A DNA stretch of 15,022 nt from JAGDZR01 sp049115695 (lineage in GTDB: Bacteria; Bacteroidota; Bacteroidia; Cytophagales; Cyclobacteriaceae): positions 1-15,022 of the forward strand of contig JAGDZR010000030.1 in the NCBI GenBank assembly GCA_049115695.1. The letters run 5' to 3'. This document shows positions 1 through 11,200 of this stretch, one piece after another. A model generated the notes under the pieces. It was not told the DNA's origin, ran no database searches, and saw only the letters and a list, made by a program, of their open reading frames with translations. Position 1 is the stretch's first letter; each line of letters opens with the position of its first letter. The position numbers were made by a program, and so were the translations under genes.

Positions 1-1995
1 ACATCGTGGGTGCCTACTGCCAGTGCAGCGATCGTGTCACTTCCGATGCGCCAGGTGTTATTGGTCTCTACAATTGCTGTAGTAGTATCCGTATCGATGA
101 TGATCGACAAACTCGCCGTGATGTCATCAATGCTGCCACTCAGGCCTGGTCGGGTTTCAGAGGTGTTTACACTGTCAACTGTTACCAACGGAGCTATGCC
201 GTCAGTTGGCGTTATGGTATATACAGGAGCTAATGTTATTCCTCCATCTACTTTAGTCTTAGGGTCTGCAAAACCAAAATCATTCAATGTTGGCGTGTGC
301 AAATTGAATATGACGCCAGGTGTCGCATTTGGCTCCACATCTCCCATTACATAATAATACCAAGTGTCACCTACAGGAATCGTGTCTGATCTTAGGAAAC
401 CGATACTTTCTGCCGGAACTCCTTGTCCCATGTCCGTTCCTGAATTAACGATCTGAGCTGTATTGAGGTCATCAACATTGATTTGTCTTTTAAGTTTGAA
501 GCTATTGTCTACGAAAACATCCGCTACTGTTGAATCTCCAAAAGTCAAACTAAAGCCTTGCTCGATTGCGGCTGCATCCGCAACAGCTACACTGAACTTG
601 TACAGCAGTAGCTCATTTGTACCTTGAATCACCTCACCGTGTGGGATCACAAATGAACTAATCGTAATGCTTGACGGTACTATGGCCTGAATAGTAATCG
701 CATTTGCGAACGTAGAATCTGTTACATTTCCAGTAGTGTCTGTCGCAATCAGTCTTACATTATAGGTCCCCGGACTCAGTGGATCAACTCCTGGTAACAA
801 ATCCCATGTCGCGTCTGGATTCACGATTGCAGTGTATAGCATCCCATTAACTACCACATCAAGGGATGCGAAAATATCATCAATAAAGCCAGTTAAAGCC
901 GGTTGATCATATGTTGTGTCAACAGGAACCACATTCACTATAGGTGCAATTGAGTCGCCGCTATATGTGGTAAATGACCATGAATAATCTGTAAAACCGC
1001 TAAACGCAGCTGAATCATTGTGTTGTACAATTGCACCACTATCTACCAAAATAGCATATTCAGTGTTTGATATTAGATTAGACGAAGGAGCAAATGAGAC
1101 TACATTGGCCGTATATATTAAATCTATTTCAGCATCAAATGTTTGGACTACTGAGGTATCTGTTAGATTGATCAATTGCAAACTTCCTGTTCCCGACTTC
1201 ACAGTATCCGTGAACAGCATTGTCATGGATGCATCTATTGGAACAAAAATCTGACCTGGGGCTGGGAACAATGCTGTTGTAGTGAAAGGAGGACTTCCCA
1301 AACTTGGTCCCTCAACCCAGTCTGTTAAATTATCCATACCGCTGAGAACACCTATATGTCCATTTAAGGTTGCATCAGAAGCGGTAGTGCTTCCTGTTCC
1401 ATCAGAAAAATTGTAATAGGCGATTAAACCAGCTTCCTGGCCTGACAACTGCACATTATAGTTGGTGCTTATCTCTGTATCAGTCCTTGTATGGTCCCAA
1501 AATCTTACTTCATCAACAGACCCGGTAAATCCTCCTACTCCTGCGGTGTATCCAATATGTATATCTGCGGTGCTCTCATCTACAGGAAGCATTGTGTTGT
1601 TCGATTGTATGGGCAATCCATCAACATAAAGCTTACCATTGGAACCTCCTAGTGCAACTGCCACATGATGCCAGGTACCGTCGTTAAACCCTCCACTCGC
1701 ACCTAAGGCTGCACTTGTATTTTGAAAAACCCCTCCACTGACATATTGGAAATATAACGTACTTCCAATCTTAAACAATGTATAACCACTGGATCCATCA
1801 TACTGGGAAACTATTGCTTCTTGACCAGTTGCTGAGGATTTGACCCAGGCCTCTATTGTCCAATCAGTATCCATATCAAAATCTGGATGATCGGTAATCG
1901 CTATATGCTGTGTTGACCCATCAAAATCAACAGCATAATTGGTGATTGGTGCACTCCCTATGGTAAACAAACTATCACTTTCATCACTATTACCT
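1..1995 (-). CDS. Continuation of the giant secreted protein beyond the gap (3' end outside the window)
   Basis: The minus strand is open from the Ns to base 1 with no stop, about 664 codons. It begins GNSDESDSLFTIG, the normal last strand of the Kre9/KNH-like domain whose first part ends LIQIA just before the Ns, so both sides belong to one protein. Then come a LamG domain (1946-1287, with WTIEAWV, WHHVAVA, LYVDG and SVDEVRFW); a Big_5 domain (1286-963, with EYAILVDSGA and WSFTT); an Ig-like domain (962-684, starting GDSIAPIVNV); a domain of about 150 residues that I cannot assign (683-207, with QGTNELLLYKFSVAV and GDTWYYYVMGDVEPN); and a second Ig-like copy (from 203, IAPLVTVDS), cut by the window edge. 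The LamG/Big_5 pair continues the alternating pattern seen before the gap. No T9SS tail is visible, so the end of the gene lies outside. Confidence 0.9.
207..683 (-). other. Unassigned beta-rich domain between two Ig-like domains
   Basis: About 155 residues beginning VPSSITISSF, with QGTNELLLYKFSVAV, FSLTFGDS, KLKRQINVDD and DTWYYYVMGDVEPN, and ending near GGITLAP. It looks like a beta-sandwich, but I do not recognise the family. Ig-like domains of one type flank it: 962-684 (APIVNV, ALTGFIDD) and 203-1 (APLVTVD, GLSGSIDD). It might therefore be part of a repeating pair that continues outside the window. Confidence 0.5.
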
Positions 1996-2236
1996 NNNNN
2001 NTCGCAATCTGGATCAGGTTGCTGTCACCAGGAGTATTGGGTACGGTCCACGCATAACTGCCATTATACATGCTGAAGATACCGTCATTCAATATCGAAT
2101 AACTGGATCCGCCATTGCTACTCCATCTTATCTCAATCAGATCACTGCCATTAATGCCTGTTGTATCCCAGGTAATCACATAAACCGAGTCAATGTCCAA
2201 CGACTCACCTCCGTTTGGTGAAATCACTGTTGGAAC
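1947..2236 (-). other. Kre9/KNH-like (Ser-Thr-rich, PKD-like) domain interrupted by the gap
   Basis: It starts PTVISPNGGESL, followed by VYVITWDTTG, IEIRWSSNGGSSY and YAWTVPN, then LIQIA before the Ns and SDESDSLFTIG after them. This is the usual order of the bacterial Kre9/KNH-type domain: 'SPNGGE', 'I.W', 'S.DGG..W', 'Y.WTVP', then 'D.SD..F.I'. It supports joining the two parts of the gene. Confidence 0.82.
1996..2001. other. Run of six Ns (assembly gap) inside the giant gene
   Basis: Six unknown bases interrupt the Kre9/KNH-like domain. On the minus strand the left side is in frame up to ATT GCG A, and the right side continues as A GGT AAT AGT. With exactly six Ns these are out of frame, and a stop appears at once in the original frame (1960-1958). 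With 7, 10 or 13 Ns (3n+1) the frame joins and the domain is completed. The run length is therefore probably a placeholder or a base-calling error. Confidence 0.9.
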
Positions 2237-5200
2237 TGCAATTGGTGCAGACTGCAACAACAATGAATAGTCTTCGGTTTCTCCATATTGAAAAGAACTA
2301 CAAGCTTCAATGGTAGACATATCAGATGTCTCTTGAACCACGATTCGCATTCGTATTGTAGAATCAAGAATTGCTGTGCCTGGGACCGTAATAGAAATGT
2401 TGATAGTTGTATCACTGACCGTACCCGCGATGGTAGAGTCAGTCGCGAATACTTCTTCCCCCGAATCTGTCAAATCTTGATTCCCATTCCAATCAATGAA
2501 TACTTTTAACCCGCGTTCATAATATGTTCCTGATTCTGAGCTCAACAATACTGACAATGTGAAGTTTTGATTCGTTTCAAACGTGTCCTTCAAATGTGTA
2601 TAGTCAGTATAGTCCGATGGAACAGTGTCCGATATTGTAGATACGTTTCCAAATGTCACACCCCCAATATTGGTGTCATCTATGAACTGGGCGCCACAGC
2701 CTGTTGTATCAACAACTCCTTCTCCTGTCAAATCAAATCCATAAACGCTCTCGTCAGAATCATTGCTAAATATCAGAACCTGTGTAACATATGTGCCTGT
2801 ACTGGGTGCATCAAAAACAATAGTAAATTCACTACTATCACCAGGGTTGATAAATTGGTCAGCATGACTCCCTGGCTCAAAAGCAGTATCCCCTGAAGCA
2901 CTAATTGAAATTGAATCTCCTAAATCCAATACAGCAGTTCCGATATTGTGAACCCAATAAGTTTTGACAATCGGAGGATCTCCAACTAACATTGATCCGA
3001 AATCAGTGGAATCAGCGAATGCCGGAATATCGTCCCCGTTTATAATTTCAATTCCGTTTCCTGTTACCATTATTTCCGGTTGGCCTGGGGCTGCAGTCGT
3101 AAATGTCCATGTAGTATCCAACAGTCCTGCAAATGGATCTCCAGTGGCAACAGCGTTAAATGCCCCACTGTCGATGGTCACGAAATAGGAAGAGTCAGTA
3201 CCCATCCCAGAAAGGTAAAATGAAATGCTATCCGTTCCATCTCCCAACGTAATGGTATTCGCATCTACAAAATCAACAAATGATGTATCCGACTTTTCCC
3301 ACAAAGTGATGGACCCAACACTCCCTGCATTCACAGGTTCACTAAACTTTATGCTAAATATGGTATCGTTGACTGCTACATCTGTTGCATTCGCATTTGG
3401 CCACAACCCTACAATATTTGGTGTATTGTAAATTGGCGCTCCTGATGCAACCCACCTTGGATTATTGTTGACTGCACCATTGTTACCATTGCTTGTCTGA
3501 TCGATTAGGGTGCTTCCAATCGTTTCAAAATCATAATACGCTAACAGTCCAGGCTCAGCACCTGTCAAAAGAGAAATTCTATCCTCAAAAGTTGTTTTGG
3601 CATAGTCCCATATTCTGATTTCATCTAGCTCACCGTCCAAAATACTTTCTATACCAGCAGATGCACCAATTTTTAGATCAGCATCTGTCGCCGTATAATT
3701 TGGATCACTACTAACGGGTGTACTGCCTATTGAAATCCCATTAACGAAAATTTCTATTTTAGTTCCATCATATGTCGCTGCTACATGCGTCCAAATTCCT
3801 GGTGTAATTGTGTAGATTGGAATGAAATTATGTTGTACTTGACCATCATCGAAATGGGCAAAGTAAAAATGATAGTTAGGATCCTGCCTGATGTAGCCAA
3901 ACAAATAACCGTTATCATCTCCATCAGATGATCCTTTTTGAAGAAAGACGTAACCATCACCATTTATAGGCGGTTGTGCAGCTATTTTGGTCCAAAATTC
4001 AAACGTATAATGGACAGGCTCCAGTGCTACATCAGAAGGGACAATCACATGATCATCTACACCATCAAAACGCAGGGCGATGTTGTCCGGAGTTGGTACC
4101 GTGCTGAAGGTCCATGAAGTATCAGCAATCCCTATGAATGGATGATTGTCAATGGCCTTTACAAAAGCGGCACTATCAATCTGAATGAAATATGATGAGT
4201 CAAAGGTGATATTGTACAGTGAAAACCAAACACTATCAGTACCTACCGCGCTAACCGAACTGGAAGGAATGGATTCAACCAAGGATGAATCCTGTTTATT
4301 ATACACATTGATATTTCCGGATCCTGCCAAAACAGATTCGGAGAACTTGATACTAAAAACAGAATCTATTTTAACGTCAGTGGCATTTGTGCCCGGGTAG
4401 AAATTTTTGATGGCTAATTGATCAAAACCAAGCACCCAGTCGTTTGATTCCATATTGACCATGGCACCCGCTCTTGATTCTACTTTGTCTGTCAAAGCGG
4501 TTCCAACTCCTTCATTGAAATCATAGATTAATTTCAAGTTGATATCATAATTGCCGGCCAAGCTATTTTGCATGTTGGCAAGTATATCAGACTGGCTCAA
4601 TGCTGTATCCGTCCAAACTCTGAACTCGTCAATTGATTTGTCATGATTATAACCTATCAAGAGGTCATTAGATGATGTGGCAAATGATGTGAAATTATTG
4701 GTAGTAAGCGTTTGGGATACACCATCAACATAAATTGCTCCATTTCCTGCTCCATTATTGGTAATGGCAATATGGTGCCACTGGCCATCTAAAAGTTCTG
4801 TAGCAGTTGTAATCAGCCTATTTCCACCAGTATTATTTAAATCCCTGATGTCAAAGAAACCTGTATTATGAATTTCAATAAAATTACCCGCAAGATTACT
4901 GCTTGAGCCACCGTTATTTGTATTTCCTAGGTACATTACTCCGTTCCAGGTAGAATTGGTAAAATCCGACCTATACCAAAACTCGATAGTAAAAACACTT
5001 TTGTTGCTCAGCAATGTGGCTCCATTATGAACAACTAAGCGATCATCATTTTCTGCTCCGTCATCATTAAAAGAAAGGGCATAGTCAAATGCTGAAATAG
5101 TCGTAAATGTCCAGTCAGAGAGATTCTCAATACCCTGATAAGCTTTTTGAGGTTCTGCTAAGTCCTGGACAAAAGCACCACTGTCAATGTAAATGGCATA

Positions 5201-8200
5201 TGAAGAATCATAATCCAATCCACTAAATGTGAACCAAATAGAATCGGTACCAAGCCCACCGACACTACTGGCAGAAACAGCATCGGCTGATGTACTATCA
5301 TTTGCATTCAATGCATAAATGAAACCAACTCCTTCTTTAACAGGCTCTGAAAATTTAATCGAGAAAATTTGATCAAGACCCAGGTAAAATGAGCCACTAG
5401 CTGGTGACACTTCCAATTCATGAATAGCCGGTACTAATGGCGCTCCAGTAGTCCAAAAAGCACCGTTTAGTAAACTTCCGGTGTAAGCGTTTACCTTTTC
5501 TGTTAAACTAAATCCCTGGCCATCGTTTGCGTCAAAATACCTTATCAAACCAGTTTCGTCCCCTATCAATTCATAGCCCAGATTATCGTTAATCTGTGTT
5601 TGTGTTCTTACATGGTCCCAGATTCTGACCTCATCAATTTCTCCGTTGAAATAGTCAACGGAATCAGAGCTTGAACGCCCCATTTCGAATTGATATCCAG
5701 CACTATCCACTGCTCCCGTTGTTGAAACAGCAGAATTCGTTCTGTATACCCCATCTACATAAACATCCAGAGCGCCTGAATTATACGTGAGCGCAACATG
5801 ATGCCATTGATTCTGGGTCAAAGAGCTTTCTGATTGTACCGTGGCTGTTCCTCCGGATGCTCTTACCAATGCACTAATCTGTCCATTTTCAACCCTTAGC
5901 GTAAATCCACCGCTTCCACTAAGCTGACCAACAATTGCCTGGTTACTGCTTACAGCATCATTCGTATTTACCCAAGCTTCAATAGTGAAGGTTGATGCCC
6001 CTTGAAGAACTTCTGTAGATCCTAAATCCAGGTAGTCATTGATTCCATCAAATCCAACAGCATAATTTCCCTGAACCTTTAATGTGCTAAAAGACCATTC
6101 GGCGGTATCCAATATGCCAACAAAACCTTCCGTTCCACCAGGGTGATCTTCAAAAGCTCCGCTATCAATCAGTATAGAATATGTGGAGTCATAACTAATA
6201 TTTGATAAGGTGAAATAGATGGAGTCAGTCGGTCCTCCTGCATTGGTAATCAACGTTTCAGCCGAGATTGTTTCCACTGTATCTTCTGAAAACTGATTGA
6301 TCACATAGAGTGCACCATTCCCATTATTTACCGAGTCGGCAAACTCAATAACAAAAGTTTGATCCAAATCTATTCCTGATGAATTATCTGTTGGGGTTAA
6401 AAATGTATAGGTAAGTCCACCAACCGGACCTGCTGTGGTGGCGAAATCATCAAGGAATATGGCCTCATTGGCTGTTTCTACCAACAATCTGACGATGGTA
6501 GTATCAGTGGTATTAACTGTAAAGTTGTAAAATGCATAAGCGTTGTTGCTTTGAAACCCAGTTGTTGTTACCGAATCGAAGGTCACCCCTGAATCAATAC
6601 TTGTCCAAATAGAAATTTCCCAACCATCACCAAAATCCTGACCTGCATAAAAGCTCACATCTCCAACGCCACCCGGTATTACTGGTGTTTGAATATAATC
6701 GCCTGCTGAATTGAAGGATATCGCCTCAATGCCAGAAACTGTACTATCAGATTCCGGATCAACGCTATTGACATACCAGTTACCGGATGTAAATAATCGA
6801 AAACCGCTATAATCAGGTTCTGGGATACCATTTTCAAAATCCTCAAACATCTGAGCGTTCGCTTCAGTGACAAAAGTCCAGGCAGCAAGTGTGGTGAGGG
6901 CTGCCATTTTGATTCCACGTAGGTTTAACATAGCGCTATCAGGTATGATGATTGAATAATCGCTTCCGAACGCAAGACTTCCTGGAGTGAAAAAGGCGCT
7001 ATCTCCCACCAAGGTAACATCAGAGCTGATCGAAAATGATTCCGCCAAAGTTGAATCATTCGTGTTTAAAATATAAATATTTCCCGTTCCTTTTTGCATG
7101 TTTTCGTTGAACAGGAAGGAAATGGTACTATCCGGGTGGACACCAATAGCGCTCTTTGCTGGATAATAGGCAATGATCGTAGGTTGCGTGTATGCCTCAG
7201 ATTCAACCCAGTTTGAAACCTGCCCTGACAATTCAAAGTTGATCAAGTCTCCTTCAAAGGGACTAATCGATCGATTTGGAAGCCTATTGATTCCATCATT
7301 GGTTGCAGCTGCAACTCCTTGATCAAAACGATAATAAGCCATCAGACCCATTTCATTTTCAGCGATCTTATCGTTAAAACCATTCTGAATTTCCAGTTGG
7401 GTCAGTGCCCTTTCCCAAACTCTCACTTCGTCTATAGATCCATTAAAAAAATCCGATGGTACAGCATCAAACTCCTGGCCCAAAGACCACCGATCTGTAT
7501 TGGTAAAACTATAGTTGGGCATATGAGTGCTGACAAATTCCCCATCAACGTAAAGCGTACCTGTCGATCCTGATCTCGTATAGGCAATGTGATGCCAGCT
7601 ACTGTCCATCACCTCTGGTCCATCGATCTCTATGATCGCATCATCCCAAACATGCACTTGACCATCAGCAATATCAACAGTGAAAATCAGGCGATTACCA
7701 TTTGCGGAAGTATTGATTGCAAGTGGTGTCCCTCGGATTCCCAATTGAGCTTTAGCCAACATCCAAAACTCAATGGTCATACTGGTTTGCTTGCCAGCCA
7801 TGGAATCTGCAATCCCATGCAACTGCACATAATCATCTACTCCATCAAAATTTAAAGCGTTTCCAGGGTAAGATATCGTCCCCCCAAACTTCGAATTGGA
7901 TGGTTCTGAAAATCCATTGGATCCATATGCCGTAACCTGATAGTAATGCCCTTCGTCTGGACTGAGTGTGCTGTCAATGAGTGTGGTTTGGTTGATGCCA
8001 ACAGAATCGAACACTTCATAGGTCTGTCCAAAATCAACAGATCTCTCAACAAAAAAGCCTGACTCATCATTGGCGTTATCGCGCCAGGTCAGTTGGACTC
8101 GATCTGGTCCTGTTTCCAGCACCACCAAACTATCAGGGTCATTGTGTTTTGGAAAGACATCTGACAATATCCAGGCAGGATAACCACCTGTAGGGCCCAA

Positions 8201-11200
8201 TACCTCACCAGAAAAACTATTTGAGCTTCGATCAGGCAAAATTTGAGAGGCATCTTGTTGATCAAACTGATAATAGGCATAGAGACCCAGCTCATTGCCC
8301 TGTAATGGCATGTCCTTGTTGGTATTTATTTCTGATGAAGTTCTTAGTGTCTTCCAAATGCGGACTTCATCTAGATACCCTCGATAACCGGACCCAATTT
8401 GAGCTATCAGACTTGTCCAATTACCAACAAAATCGGTATTTGTTTTGAACTGCTGTGAACCATCCTTGTAGACGTATAAGCTATCCGCAGTGTAAGCAAC
8501 GGCCATGTGCTGCCACATACCAGAATCTACTGCAATCCCCGTATTAGCGCTATTGGCACCTGTAAAAACCCAATAATTGCCTTCATAGATATAAAATCTC
8601 CAGTCCCAACCGCCATTGTCCATATCGATGAGGAATCGTGTTCCTAAGGTCTCATGTGGATAATGCCACATCTCCCAAGTCATGGTGTCAAATTCTTCAC
8701 TACTAATGGCCAGCTCGGTGTGAATGATGTCATCATTGTCATCCAGGTAAATGGCATTGCCGGATCCTGACAAAGTGCTGCCATACTCCATATCGGAATA
8801 GCCACTGTAGCTATTGGCTAACTTTGCGCGTATCCGATAGAAATAACCAGTTCGTAATGGAAGGTCAGTGTCAACATAATTAGTAACATTTGCTCCCACA
8901 GAATCATAGGGCGCAAAGGTCACTCCATAATCCTCGGACCTTTCAATCACCACACCTGTTTCGACGTTTGACTTGTCCTGCCAACTCAGGGTCAATTCAT
9001 CGACTGCTGTTTCTTGCACTATTAAGCTATCAGCATAGGCGGGCATCATTGCCCCTGAACCGACCCAATCTGGATAGCCGGTAGCGAATCCTGAACCAAG
9101 TACTTGACCATCATAGTTGTTAATACTACGATCTGGCAAATGTTGGTTGTCAGCTCCAACCTGGTCAAAGCGATAATAAAGTTCTAGCCCCGGCTCATTC
9201 CCTATAAGAATGGTATCCATATGATCGTTGAGTTGAGCAATTGTGCGAAGCGTACTCCAAACGCGCACTTCGTCCATTTCTCCTCGGAAATTATTCCCAA
9301 TAACCAACGCTCTGGTTGTGGTATTGCCGCTAAAGTCACTTTGTGCCTTAAATTTCAGAGATCCATTCTGATACACCCAAATGCTATCCCCAGCAAAACC
9401 AACTGCAAGATGTTGCCAGCGATCCCGCTCCAGGTTGATTTGGGTGTTAAGGGCAGCAGCACCATTGTACAACCAGACAAATCCGCCGTATTGATAGAAT
9501 CGCCAATCAAAGCCACCATTGTCAGTAGTCATCAACTCTCTGTCTCCCGCCAGACTGGTAGGATTTACCCAAAGCTCCCAGGTCATGGTATCGAACTCTT
9601 CGTAGGTGATGTACAGCTCGGTCGTTACCTGATCGTCTCCATCGACAATTTCAAGCGCATTCCCAGGTAAATCACTTGTGCTGCCAAACTTTACATTTGA
9701 TGGTGGGCTTTTGATGCTGCCACTATAGGAAGAAACTCGATAGTAGAACCCAGAGTCTAATGGTACAGCGCTATGAACATAACTTGTTTGATTTGGCGTG
9801 ACCAGAACTTCCACTGTATCAAATGCTCCATCAAATGTAGGTGACCACTCCACAATGAACCCTGTCTCTCCAACACTCCTATCCGTCCAGGTCAAAGTCA
9901 ATTCATCCACTCCTGTTCGTTCGACAAAGAGACTATCGGCTGAAGATGGCATCATAGCATCTGAAATTACCCAATCAGGAAATCCTGTTGCAAATCCCGA
10001 CCCTAACACCTCGGCATCAAAATGATTCACACTACGATCAGGAATATGCTGATTGTCCTCTCCCACCTGATCAAAACGATAGTAAAGCTCCAAACCCGGC
10101 TCATTGCCAACCAATTCGGAACTCATTCCATCCAGAATTTCTGATTCACTCCTGATCGTACTCCATATTCTCACTTCATCAATCTGTCCATTGAAATTGT
10201 CTCCAATAAAAAGAGTCCTATTTGTAGTTTCTGATGAATAATCAACATCGGTATTGTATAAAAGATATCCATCGCGATAGATCCAAAGGCTATCACCAGC
10301 ATAAACTACAGCCAGATGCTGCCATTGATCTTGGTTAACTTTAACCCCAGTTGTTGTATAATCATAACCCCTACTGATGGCTACTTGTCCACCACTGATA
10401 TAGAATCTCCAATCTCCTCCACCATTGTCATTGGTAATCAATTCAGATACACCAGAGAGGTCTGCAGGTTTGATCCACATTTCCCAGGTCATTGTATCCA
10501 GTTCATTATGATTAATGGAAAACTCTGTAGCTATTCGATCATCACCATCTACAAGCTCCAAGGCATTCCCCGGTACATTTCTGGTGCTACCAAATTCTAT
10601 ATTGGATGGATGACTCTGTGTACTCCCGTCATGTGCCGATACCCGATAGTAAAACCCAGAATCCAGTGGTACGCCGGTGTGCACATAACTTGTCTGGTTT
10701 GCAGTGTTAAGGGTAATAAGTGTATCAAATATTCCATCATGGGTAGGTGACCACTCGATGATAAAACCGCTTTCACCAGTACTCTGATCGGCCCATGTCA
10801 GTGTTAATTCATCCTGTCCTGTCTGTTCAATAAACAAGCTGTCTGCTGATGCCGGAGATAGCGCTCCTGAAGGTACCCAATCAGCAAAACCAGAGGCATA
10901 TCCTCCTCCAGTTATTTCTGCATCGTTGTTGTTGATGCTTCTATCGGGTACATGGAGATAGTCCAAACCTGCCTGATCAAATCGATAGTAGAGATCCAGG
11001 CCTTGTTCATTTCCAACAAGTGCAGTGCCTATATAAGATTGTATTTCACTCTGCGTTCTGATATCATCCCAGATCCTGACCTCATCAATCATCCCCCTGA
11101 AATTGTCTCCCAAGACGATCGTATTGCTTGTTACTTCTCCCGAGAAGTCAACATCTGTGGAATAGGCAAAAAACCCGTCTCGATACATCCAAAGGCTGTC

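Noticed and set aside
1958..1995. End of the giant gene at a stop at 1958-1960
   Set aside because: The last residues before this stop are read out of frame after the Ns, while the other frame completes the Kre9-like domain and stays open to base 1.
9221..9670. Plus-strand open frame of 149 codons, with similar ones at 10316-10750 and 10952-11347
   Set aside because: They lie at the same place opposite successive LamG-FN3 units and mirror the repeat on the coding strand. The translations show no domain, and the minus strand reads as clear LamG sequence.
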